Below are positions 39,963 through 46,678 of a stretch of DNA of 46,678 nt, piece by piece. This stretch comes from Lachnospiraceae bacterium (lineage in GTDB: Bacteria > Bacillota > Clostridia > Lachnospirales > Lachnospiraceae): NCBI GenBank assembly GCA_030527645.1, contig JAUNAJ010000018.1, positions 1 through 46,678 on the forward strand. Direction: 5' to 3'. Made by a program: the position numbers and the translations under genes. The notes beneath the pieces are model-generated. The model saw nothing but the letters and a program-made list of their open reading frames with translations, searched no databases and had not been told where the DNA came from. The first letter of the stretch is position 1, and each line of letters starts with the position of its first letter.

Positions 39963-40736
39963 ATGAAAATCGCGGTAACCGGTAAGGGCGGCGTGGGAAA
40001 AACAACCTTCGCGGCTACACTTGCCAGAATGTATGCAGATGAAGGAAAGAACGTATTGACAGCGGATGCAGATCCCGACGCGAATCTGGGACTTGCCCTT
40101 GGTTTTACCGAGGAGGAGCTGGATGAGATCGTACCCATCACGAAGATGCGTAAGCTGGTGGAGGAACGTACCGGTGCGGATGAGTTCAACAAGGTATTCA
40201 TCATGAATCCCAAGGTGGACGATATCCCGGATACCTATGCGAAGTCCTGCAATGGAGTGAAGCTTCTTGTTCTCGGAACTGTGGATACAGCCAATTCCGG
40301 CTGCGTCTGCCCCGAGCATGTCATGCTGAAACGGATCATCAGCCACCTGATGCTGCGTTCCCAGGATGTGGTTGTTCTCGATATGGAAGCCGGATTGGAG
40401 CATCTGGCGAGAGGAACAACTCAGGGAATGGATCAGTTTATCGTTGTGGTTGAGCCGGGCGCAAGAAGTGTTCAGACATACAAGAACGTAAAGCGTCTTG
40501 CAGAAGGTCTCGGAGTGAAGAAGGTTGGTGTTGTTGCCAACAAGGTTCGGGACGAGCAGGATGAGGAATTTATTAGATCCAAGGTTCCCGCAGAGGATCT
40601 GCTGGGATTTATCCATTACAATTCCGATGTGATCGATGCTGACCGTCAGGGCAGCTCTCCCTATGATTTCAGCAAGAAGCTGATCGAGGAGATCGGATCC
40701 ATCAAAGAAAAAATTGACAATCGACAAACTCTTTGA
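39963..40736 (+). CDS. CooC-family ATPase, probable ACS maturation factor (AcsF-like)
   Basis: A second MinD-like CooC paralogue of 257 residues. The deviant Walker A motif is GKGGVGKTTF (8-17), followed by DADPDANLGLALG, the metal-site pair C114-V-C116 in SGCVCPEHVM, and LDMEAGLEHLARGT. It sits between cooS and acsB, 24 bases before acsB; AcsF-type CooC proteins help assemble the A-cluster of acetyl-CoA synthase, which makes that role likely, but CODH maturation cannot be excluded. I start at ATG 39963, 9 bases after GAGGTG (39948-39953); the upstream GTG 39951 overlaps that site. It differs clearly in sequence from the first CooC. Confidence 0.9.
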   Translation: MKIAVTGKGGVGKTTFAATLARMYADEGKNVLTADADPDANLGLALGFTEEELDEIVPITKMRKLVEERTGADEFNKVFIMNPKVDDIPDTYAKSCNGVKLLVLGTVDTANSGCVCPEHVMLKRIISHLMLRSQDVVVLDMEAGLEHLARGTTQGMDQFIVVVEPGARSVQTYKNVKRLAEGLGVKKVGVVANKVRDEQDEEFIRSKVPAEDLLGFIHYNSDVIDADRQGSSPYDFSKKLIEEIGSIKEKIDNRQTL

Positions 40737-40760
40737 TTCATACTTATATGGAGGTAAAAG

Positions 40761-42902
40761 ATGACTTTATTTGATGTTGTTTTTAGCGGAAATGACACAG
40801 TCTGCGGTCTCACCGAAGGCGCAATCAATGACGCGATCGCTAAATATGGCGAGGACAAAGCAGTTGCATTGCCGGATACTGCTTACTCTCTTCCCTGTTT
40901 CTACGCTGTAACGGGAACCAAGATCACTACACTTGGCGAGATGAAGGCCGGTCTTGAGACCATCAAAACCCTTCAGGGAAGAAATAAACGTCTCGGTGAT
41001 GTATTCAACTCCGGTGTTGCTACAGCACTTGAGGCTGAGTTTATCGAGACCCTGAAATACATCGACGGTGCACAGCCATACGAGGCTCCCTGCTCCGGAC
41101 ACGTATCCGATGCCATCATCCGTGAGCTGGGTGTGCCGCTTGTAACAGGCGACATCCCGGGTGTTGCTGTTATCCTTGGAAAGGCTCCGACAGCAGACGA
41201 TGCAGTTGCTCTTGTTAAGAGCTATCAGGCACAGGGTATTCTGGTTACACTGGTTGGCGATGTGATCGATCAGCTGATGGAAAAAGGATACAAAACAGGT
41301 GCAAACGTACGTGTGATTCCTCTCGGAAAAGACGTTACAGCAGTAGTTCATGTAGTATCTATCGCTGTTCGTGCAGCTCTGATCTTCGGAAACATTGAGC
41401 CGGGCGATGCTGCAGGACTGATGAAATACACCTTCGAGCGCGTTCCTGCATTCGTAAATGCACTGGGCGCTCTGAATCCGATCGTTGTAGCTGCAGGTGC
41501 AGGTGCGATCGCTCTTGGATTCCCGGTAGTAACAAACGACGTTGAGACAGCAGCAGCTGTTAATATTAAAGTTCCGAAGTCTCTGATCGTACAGCCTGAC
41601 ATCGAGAAGTTCAATGCAACCTCTCTGGAGGCTCGTGACATCAAGATCAAGATCACAAACATCGATATCCCGGTAGCATTCGCATCTGCATTCGAGGGTG
41701 AGATCATCCGTAAGGGCGATATGCAGGTTGAGTTCGACGGCTCTCGTGTGGACTGCGTTGAGCTGGTTCAGATGAAGGAGATGGCTGAGGTTGAGGATCA
41801 TAAGATCGAAGTAATCGGACCTGATTTTGATGAGATGCCTGTTGGAAGCAAACAGCAGATCGCATATGTTGTAGAGGTAGCAGGAAAGAACATGCAGGCT
41901 GACTTCGAGCCGGTATTCGAGCGTAAATTCCATGCATATGTAAACTGCATCGAGGGTGTTATGCATACAGGACAGCGTGATATGATCCGTGTTCGTATCA
42001 GCAAGGATGCATACGAAGCAGGCTTCCGTGCAAAACATATCGGTGAGGTACTCTACGCTCAGATCAAGAATGAGTTCGATGCTGTAGTTGACCGCTGCCA
42101 GGTTAAGATCTACACCAAACCGGAGGATTGTACAAAGATCCGTCACGAAGTGGCAATTCCGACATTCGACAAACGTGATGAGAGACTTGCATCCATGACT
42201 GATGAGGCTGTTGATGTTTACTACAGCTGTATCATGTGTCAGGCATTCTCTCCGAGCCACGTATGTGTGGTTACACCTGAGCGTCTCGGACTTTGCGGTG
42301 CCGTTTCCTGGTTCGATGCAAAGGCTACCAACCAGCTGGATCCTGCAGGACCATGTCAGGTTATTACAAAAGAGAAACTGATCGACGAGAGAATCGGTGA
42401 GTATGAGGACGTAAACGAGGCAGTTCGTAAGTTCTCTCAGGGTGCTCTTGAGGATGTATCCCTGTACTCCATCATGGAGAAGCCGATGACCTCCTGCGGA
42501 TGCTTCGAGTGTATCTGCGGTATCGAGCCGTTTACAAACGGTGTATGTATCGCAAACCGTGAGTATGTAGGCGGCACACCTCTCGGAATGACCTTCAATG
42601 AGCTTGCTTCCATGACAGGCGGCGGTGTTCAGACTCCTGGCTTCATGGGACACGGAAAACACTTCATCGCTTCTAAGAAGTTCATGAAGGCTGAGGGCGG
42701 AGTTGCCCGTATCGTATGGCTGCCGAAGGATCTGAAAGAGCAGGTTAGAGACAACCTGAACAAGACAGCAAAAGAGCTGTACGGAATCGACAATTTCGTT
42801 GATATGATCGCTGATGAGACAATCACAACCGATCCTGAGGAGCTTGTAGGATATCTGACAGAGAAGGGACATCCGGCTCTTACAATGGATCCTATGATGT
42901 AA
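40761..42902 (+). CDS. acsB: Acetyl-CoA synthase, CO-methylating (A-cluster subunit)
   Basis: AcsB joins CO, a methyl group from the corrinoid protein and CoA to acetyl-CoA. The 713-residue product keeps all A-cluster ligands: C490, C493, C502, C512 for the [4Fe-4S]/proximal Ni and C579-G-C581 for the distal Ni. All six are offset by exactly 16 from the Moorella enzyme (C506, C509, C518, C528, C595, C597). The bacterial N-terminal CODH-binding domain (~1-310) is present, unlike archaeal CdhC. ATG 40761 follows TGGAGG. Codon bias is strong. It ends the first transcription unit; a terminator follows. Confidence 0.97.
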   Translation: MTLFDVVFSGNDTVCGLTEGAINDAIAKYGEDKAVALPDTAYSLPCFYAVTGTKITTLGEMKAGLETIKTLQGRNKRLGDVFNSGVATALEAEFIETLKYIDGAQPYEAPCSGHVSDAIIRELGVPLVTGDIPGVAVILGKAPTADDAVALVKSYQAQGILVTLVGDVIDQLMEKGYKTGANVRVIPLGKDVTAVVHVVSIAVRAALIFGNIEPGDAAGLMKYTFERVPAFVNALGALNPIVVAAGAGAIALGFPVVTNDVETAAAVNIKVPKSLIVQPDIEKFNATSLEARDIKIKITNIDIPVAFASAFEGEIIRKGDMQVEFDGSRVDCVELVQMKEMAEVEDHKIEVIGPDFDEMPVGSKQQIAYVVEVAGKNMQADFEPVFERKFHAYVNCIEGVMHTGQRDMIRVRISKDAYEAGFRAKHIGEVLYAQIKNEFDAVVDRCQVKIYTKPEDCTKIRHEVAIPTFDKRDERLASMTDEAVDVYYSCIMCQAFSPSHVCVVTPERLGLCGAVSWFDAKATNQLDPAGPCQVITKEKLIDERIGEYEDVNEAVRKFSQGALEDVSLYSIMEKPMTSCGCFECICGIEPFTNGVCIANREYVGGTPLGMTFNELASMTGGGVQTPGFMGHGKHFIASKKFMKAEGGVARIVWLPKDLKEQVRDNLNKTAKELYGIDNFVDMIADETITTDPEELVGYLTEKGHPALTMDPMM

Positions 42903-42990
42903 TTGCATCTCGGCCGGAGATTGAGTTCTGACCGATTCCGACTGGAACCCTCCTTGGAATACAGTCGCTGAGACTGAAAAATAAATAAAA

Positions 42991-43036
42991 CCAGACCCGT
43001 CTTCACACAAGGAACGAGTGGAGGCGGGTTTGTCTC
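42991..43036 (+). terminator. Terminator after acsB
   Basis: CCCGTCTTCAC (42996-43006) pairs with GTGGAGGCGGG (43018-43028) using two wobbles, with an 11-base loop, and continues outward as A-rich/T-rich arms (TTTGTCT). The 298-base gap to acsD holds this, an inverted repeat, a promoter and nothing else. Confidence 0.65.
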
Positions 43037-43090
43037 TAAAACTATGATCAGGGTGCTGTCCGATACCGGATAGTTACTGAAATGTTACAA

Positions 43091-43130
43091 AACGTGTAAA
43101 ATTGGATGGTTTTTTGAAAAAACACACGTT
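43091..43130. promoter_or_regulatory. Inverted repeat upstream of the acsD promoter
   Basis: AACGTGT (43091-43097) and ACACGTT (43124-43130), with TTTTTT-G-AAAAAA (43110-43122) between. The right arm ends 7 bases before the -35 box. Position suits an activator or looping repressor; the regulator is unknown. Confidence 0.45.
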
Positions 43131-43137
43131 ACAGTTC

Positions 43138-43166
43138 TTGACGCGTTTTAGTAAACATTATAAATT
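43138..43166 (+). promoter_or_regulatory. Promoter of acsD-acsC-acsE
   Basis: TTGACG (43138-43143), 17-base spacer, TAAATT (43161-43166); TATAAA at 43159-43164 with a 15-base spacer is the alternative. It follows the acsB terminator, so the methyl-branch carrier genes form a separate unit. Confidence 0.6.
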
Positions 43167-43200
43167 ATATGTATAAGAAATAGTAAGGAGGCCAATAATA

Positions 43201-44145
43201 ATGCCGTTTAATCGTAAACCACAGAAATTCAGTGCATCAATCAACGAAGTAGAGATCGGCACAGGCGACAAAGTCATTAAGCTTGGCGGAGCCAGTGTAT
43301 TCCCATTCTATACCTTCGATGGTTCCATTGGAAATGCTCCCAAGGTAGGAGTTGAGATTTCCGATATGGGACTTGAGGGAGAGCCGGCAGGCGTAAAAGA
43401 GTATTATGCAGGCTGCACAACAATGGGTGAGATCGCTAAAAAGGCTGCAGAGATGGAAGGTGCGGACTTCGTAGCTCTGCGTCTGGACGGCGGAGATCCG
43501 AATGGAGTAAACAAATCCATTGAGGAACTGATCGCAGTTGTAAAAGAGGTTGCTGATGCAATCGACGCTCCTCTCGTAGTTGAGGGATGCAAGAATGCAG
43601 AGAAAGACGGAGAACTGCTCACAAAGGCTGCTGAGGCACTTCAGGGCAGAAACGTTCTTCTGATGTCTGCAAAAGAAGAGAACTATAAAGCAGTTGGTGC
43701 TGCTGCAGGTCTTGCTTACAACCAGAAGGTTGGTGCAGAGTCTGCTGTAGATATCAACCTGGCTAAGCAGCTGAACGTTGTTACAACACAGCTGGGCGTT
43801 AAAGCTGAAAGTATCGTAATGAATGTTGGTACTGCAACAGTTGGATATGGTTACGATTACGTAATCTCCACACTGGATCGTATCAGAGCAGCTGCTCTGA
43901 CACAGGACGATAAGATGCTGCAGATGCCGATCATTACTCCTGTTGCTTCCGAGACATGGGGAGTAAAAGAGTCTACCGCTGACGAGGCAGATGCACCGGA
44001 AGGCTGGGGAGATGTTGAGAAACGAGGCGTCTCTATGGAAGTACAGACAGCTGCTGCTGATCTGGTTTCCGGATCCGATGCTGTCATTCTGAAACATCCT
44101 GCTTCCATTGCTGCAATCGCAAAATTCATCAAAGAGTTAGCATAA
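43201..44145 (+). CDS. acsD: Corrinoid iron-sulfur protein, small subunit (delta)
   Basis: AcsD and AcsC form the heterodimeric corrinoid iron-sulfur protein that carries the methyl group from AcsE to AcsB. The 314-residue TIM-barrel small subunit begins with the family sequence FNRKPQKFSASINEVEIGTG, continues FPFYTFDGSIGN and GVEISDMG, and has the C-terminal ILKHPASIAAIAKFI region that contacts the corrinoid. ATG 43201 follows AAGGAGG at 43184-43190. It starts its own transcription unit and is followed after 28 bases by acsC. The name cfsB is also used. Length is normal. Confidence 0.95.
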   Translation: MPFNRKPQKFSASINEVEIGTGDKVIKLGGASVFPFYTFDGSIGNAPKVGVEISDMGLEGEPAGVKEYYAGCTTMGEIAKKAAEMEGADFVALRLDGGDPNGVNKSIEELIAVVKEVADAIDAPLVVEGCKNAEKDGELLTKAAEALQGRNVLLMSAKEENYKAVGAAAGLAYNQKVGAESAVDINLAKQLNVVTTQLGVKAESIVMNVGTATVGYGYDYVISTLDRIRAAALTQDDKMLQMPIITPVASETWGVKESTADEADAPEGWGDVEKRGVSMEVQTAAADLVSGSDAVILKHPASIAAIAKFIKELA

Positions 44146-44173
44146 GTCTTTTTTAACAGGAGGAATTAGAATA

Positions 44174-45532
44174 ATGGCTTTAACTGGTATTCAGATTTTT
44201 AAATTATCACCAAAGAAAAACTGTAAGGAGTGCGGATCTCCTACATGTATGGCCTTCTGTATGAAGGTTGCGCAGGGTGCAGTTGATATCTCTGCATGTC
44301 CTCATTTCTCGCCGGAAGCTATGGCTCAGCTCTCTGAGGCAACAGCACCTCCGATGAAAACAATCAAATTCGGTGCAGGTGAGAACGAGTATTCTCTCGG
44401 CGGCGAGACTGTACTGTACAGACATGAGAAAACATTCGTAAGCAAAACAAGATATGCAGCTGCTGTCTGCACCTGCATGGATGATGCAGAAGTAGATGCA
44501 AAACTGGCTGCTGTTCCTGCAGTAGATTACGAGCGTATCGGTGAGCGTATGTTCACAGAGGCGATCTTCGTTAATGCAGAGGAAGGCGTTGATGCAGCGA
44601 AATATGCAGCTCTGGTAACAAAGGCTGCTGCTGTAAACAGACCGCTGATCCTGAATGTAAAGGATGCTGAGGCTGCTAAAGCAGCTCTGGCTGTATGCAA
44701 GGATGCAAAACCGATCCTGAATGCTGCAACTGCTGCAAATGCTGCTGAGATGAGCGCAATCGCAACTGAAGCTGGTGTTGTTCTCGGTGTATCCGGTACA
44801 TCTGTTGATGAACTGTACGATACAGTTACAGCTCTTGAGGCTGCCGGAAACAAAAACCTTGTTATCGATGTTACAATGGATACCATCAAGGCTACCTATG
44901 AGGCAGCTGTAGAGGTACGTCGTGCAGCTCTGAAGAACAACGACAGAACCTTTGGATATCCTTCTATTGTAAACCTTGTAAAACTCTCTGGCGGAGACGC
45001 AGCTCTTGAGCAGGCTCTTGCAGCTGCATTCACAATGAAATATGGTTCTATCGTTGTAGTAAGCGAGATGGACTATGCAATGGCTCTGCCGCTGTATGGT
45101 CTGAGACAGAACCTGTTTACTGACCCGCAGAAACCAATGAAAGTTGAGCCGGGAATCTATCCTCTGAACGGAGCTGATGAGAATTCCATCTGCCTGACAA
45201 CTGTAGACTTCGCTCTTACATACTTCCTTGTATCCGGAGAGCTGGAGCGTTCCGGTGTTCCTGTAAACCTGGTTATTCAGGATGCAGGCGGACTGTCAGT
45301 TCTTACATCCTGGGCAGCAGGCAAGCTTTCTTCCACCTCTGTATCTGATTTCATGAAGGAGAAGGTTGAGCCGACCATCAAGAACAGAAAGCTGATCATT
45401 CCTGGTAAGGTTGCTGTTCTTAAAGGCGATATCGAGTCCAAGCTTCCTGGCTGGGAAGTAATCGTTGCTCCTCTTGAGGCGGTACAGCTTGTAAAATTCC
45501 TGAAAGACATGCAGGCAGACGGCCAGCTGTAA
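44174..45532 (+). CDS. acsC: Corrinoid iron-sulfur protein, large subunit (gamma)
   Basis: The 452-residue large subunit binds the corrinoid and one low-potential [4Fe-4S] cluster. The N-terminal cluster domain shows C17, C20, C25 and C42 in KNCKECGSPTCMAFCMK and SACPHFSPE. A TIM barrel and a C-terminal B12-binding Rossmann domain (from ~330, GGLSVLTSWAAGKLSSTSVS, then KLIIPGKVAVLKGDIESKLPGW) follow. It is a few residues longer than the Moorella protein. ATG 44174 follows AGGAGG; the stop is 122 bases before acsE. The activator AcsV, which reduces Co(II) back to Co(I), is not in the window. Confidence 0.95.
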   Translation: MALTGIQIFKLSPKKNCKECGSPTCMAFCMKVAQGAVDISACPHFSPEAMAQLSEATAPPMKTIKFGAGENEYSLGGETVLYRHEKTFVSKTRYAAAVCTCMDDAEVDAKLAAVPAVDYERIGERMFTEAIFVNAEEGVDAAKYAALVTKAAAVNRPLILNVKDAEAAKAALAVCKDAKPILNAATAANAAEMSAIATEAGVVLGVSGTSVDELYDTVTALEAAGNKNLVIDVTMDTIKATYEAAVEVRRAALKNNDRTFGYPSIVNLVKLSGGDAALEQALAAAFTMKYGSIVVVSEMDYAMALPLYGLRQNLFTDPQKPMKVEPGIYPLNGADENSICLTTVDFALTYFLVSGELERSGVPVNLVIQDAGGLSVLTSWAAGKLSSTSVSDFMKEKVEPTIKNRKLIIPGKVAVLKGDIESKLPGWEVIVAPLEAVQLVKFLKDMQADGQL

Positions 45533-45564
45533 TCAGGAAGCTTAAAACATAGGCAGATTACAAA

Positions 45565-45591
45565 CCGGACAGAGCCATGTGCTTTGTCCGG
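45565..45591 (+). other. Hairpin in the acsC-acsE spacer
   Basis: CCGGACA (45565-45571) and TGTCCGG (45585-45591), 7 pairs with a short inner AGC/GCT stem. It lacks a T-run, so readthrough to acsE is expected; it may be a processing or stabilising structure. Confidence 0.4.
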
Positions 45592-45654
45592 GGTGTATTG
45601 CATATCCGGGATCTGGGAATAGTCCCGAATTAAAGAAAAGGAGAAGAACTAACT

Positions 45655-46440
45655 ATGGCAAAATTCGTTACAATCGGTGAGAGAATTTCCGTAACCGCAC
45701 CATCTATCAACAGAGCATTCCAGGAGAGAAATGCTGAGCCGATCCTTACAAGAGCAAAACAGCAGCTGGACGCCGGCGCTAACTACATCGATGTAAATAT
45801 CGGACCTGCTGAGAATGATGGCGAAGAGCTTATGAAATGGGCTGTAGAGCTTCTTCAGGGCGAATTTGACAACGTTCCTCTGGCACTGGATACCGCTAAC
45901 ATGAAAGCAATCGAGGCTGGTATCTCTGTTTACAATCGTGCAAAAGGCAAACCAATCGTAAACTCTGCAGACGCTGATGCTCGTATCGAGTATGTAGACC
46001 TTGCAGCTGCTAACGATGCAATTGTTGTTGCACTTTGCAACGGTGCAGGAATTGCCGGAAACAACGATGAGCGTATGGAATATCTGCAGATCCTTCTTGA
46101 GAGAGGTCTGGAGCACGGAATGGATGATCAGGATCTCTGGTTCGATCCTCTGTTCGTAGTAGTTAAAGGAATGCAGGACAAACAGATGCAGATTCTTGAG
46201 TTCATCAAGATGATCTCTGACATGGGTCTGAATTCCACCGGTGGTCTGTCCAATAACTCCAACGGAGCTCCTAAGACACTTCGTCCGATCATGGATTCCG
46301 CTCTGGTTGCTATGTGCATGATGCAGGGACTTACCTCAGCAATCGTTAACCCGAACGACCTGAGACTGATGGAGACCATCAAGACCTGTGACGTGATCAA
46401 AGGAAATACTCTGTACGCAGATTCTTACCTTGAGCTGTAA
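45655..46440 (+). CDS. acsE: Methyltetrahydrofolate:corrinoid iron-sulfur protein methyltransferase
   Basis: AcsE moves the methyl group of 5-methyl-tetrahydrofolate to the Co(I) of the corrinoid protein, linking the methyl and carbonyl branches. The 261-residue TIM barrel has pterin-binding family motifs: the start region FVTIGERISVTAPSINRAF, AGANYIDVNIGPAENDGEE, ALDTANMKAIEAG, PIVNSADAD, and GLSNNSNGAPKTLRP with the substrate Asn. Length matches the Moorella enzyme (~262). ATG 45655 has AAAGGAGAAG about 9-12 bases upstream. It ends the acs operon; a strong terminator and a probable group II intron follow immediately. Confidence 0.96.
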   Translation: MAKFVTIGERISVTAPSINRAFQERNAEPILTRAKQQLDAGANYIDVNIGPAENDGEELMKWAVELLQGEFDNVPLALDTANMKAIEAGISVYNRAKGKPIVNSADADARIEYVDLAAANDAIVVALCNGAGIAGNNDERMEYLQILLERGLEHGMDDQDLWFDPLFVVVKGMQDKQMQILEFIKMISDMGLNSTGGLSNNSNGAPKTLRPIMDSALVAMCMMQGLTSAIVNPNDLRLMETIKTCDVIKGNTLYADSYLEL

Positions 46441-46520
46441 TTCTGTGTCCGGAATTTCATGACCACCTTCTGATGATTAACTGACAGATTTGCCTGTATA
46501 GTGATATAATATTCAGACAG

Positions 46521-46557
46521 AAAAGGTTCTCGAAGACTTCTTCGAGAACCTTTTTTT
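46521..46557 (+). terminator. Terminator of the acsD-C-E operon
   Basis: A 15-base perfect stem (46521-46535 with 46540-46554; core GGTTCTCGAAG), loop ACTT, and an uninterrupted run of seven T (46551-46557). It is a typical strong intrinsic terminator. Confidence 0.92.
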
Positions 46558-46558
46558 G

Positions 46559-46678
46559 GTGTGCCTGGCGGCGCACGTTTCTAACGGGTGAAAGTCCCAA
46601 ATCCACCCGGTAGTGGGAAGGATATAGTGTTGTTCGGCAAATTGATTGATGGACTATTCTGCAAATTATTTTACGGGA
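46559..46678 (+). mobile_element. Probable group II intron 5' end (class C-like), cut by window edge
   Basis: The sequence starts GTGTG (46559-46563), the GUGYG 5' boundary of group II introns. It forms a first hairpin GTGTGC/GCGCAC (46559-46576) and contains GGTGAAAGTCCC (46587-46598), a segment common in domain I of bacterial introns that encode a maturase. It sits directly behind the T-run of an intrinsic terminator, the typical insertion site of class C introns. The reverse transcriptase ORF and domains V-VI would lie outside the window, so this is a partial call. Confidence 0.6.

Noticed and set aside
40767-43010. 747-codon open frame antisense to acsB
   Set aside because: It mirrors a gene with strong codon bias, has no ribosome binding site and a Cys/Leu/Asn-rich composition without domains. 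acsB is certain.
1-46678. tRNA, rRNA or CRISPR array
   Set aside because: No cloverleaf with a GTTCRA T-arm, no rRNA-like stretch and no regularly spaced direct repeats were found by eye.

Overview
The window is chromosomal DNA of a Gram-positive, low-to-moderate GC anaerobe, most likely an acetogenic member of the Lachnospiraceae (Blautia-like). The grounds are strong AGGAGG ribosome binding sites with some TTG/GTG starts, the Firmicutes-type infB-rbfA-nrnA-truB-ribF order, and a carbon monoxide dehydrogenase/acetyl-CoA synthase (Wood-Ljungdahl carbonyl branch) locus. The species assignment is inference. I recognise no rRNA, tRNA, CRISPR array or prophage. The right edge carries what looks like the first 120 bases of a group II intron.

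Layout. 1-5.6 kb: translation and RNA-maturation operon (3' part of infB, rbfA, nrnA, truB, ribF). 5.6-7.5 kb: a TrpR-like regulator with its own promoter and operator, then hisH-hisF. 7.6-9.9 kb: ung and a MurJ/SpoVB-type flippase, closed by a 46-base perfect palindromic terminator shared with the convergent 1406-residue double-activase protein (10.0-14.2 kb, minus strand). 14.3-14.5 kb: a non-coding element of nested inverted repeats. 14.7-21.0 kb: tgt, yajC, leuB, ilvD, ilvB. 21.1-24.9 kb: serC-serA behind a strong promoter and a structured leader, then a DUF1015 gene. 24.9-32.6 kb: a PucR-like regulator (minus), a possible small RNA, an LTA-synthase-like sulfatase (+), and a minus-strand run LysR -> MBOAT acyltransferase -> DHHW protein.

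32.7-46.5 kb is the metal and C1 part. A rhodanese-TtcA-like fusion, larB and larC overlap or abut one another and probably make a nickel-pincer nucleotide-type cofactor. After a terminator and a consensus promoter come a His-rich nickel-binding-type protein, CooT, CooC, CODH (cooS/acsA), a second CooC-family ATPase (AcsF-like) and acetyl-CoA synthase (acsB). A second unit then encodes the two corrinoid iron-sulfur protein subunits (acsD, acsC) and the methyltransferase (acsE). Together these proteins reduce CO2 to CO, take the methyl group from methyl-tetrahydrofolate through the corrinoid protein, and join both with CoA to give acetyl-CoA. The CooT/CooC/His-rich proteins would supply nickel to the C- and A-clusters.

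Most noteworthy: (i) larB and larC without larE but translationally coupled to a rhodanese-TtcA fusion that could replace it; (ii) two tandem hairpins with identical UGGAGG loops in the CODH leader; (iii) the same 14-base palindrome at two promoters, one of them in front of a TrpR-like gene; (iv) a promoter-terminator pair defining a ~75-nt RNA; (v) a group II intron placed directly behind the acs terminator.
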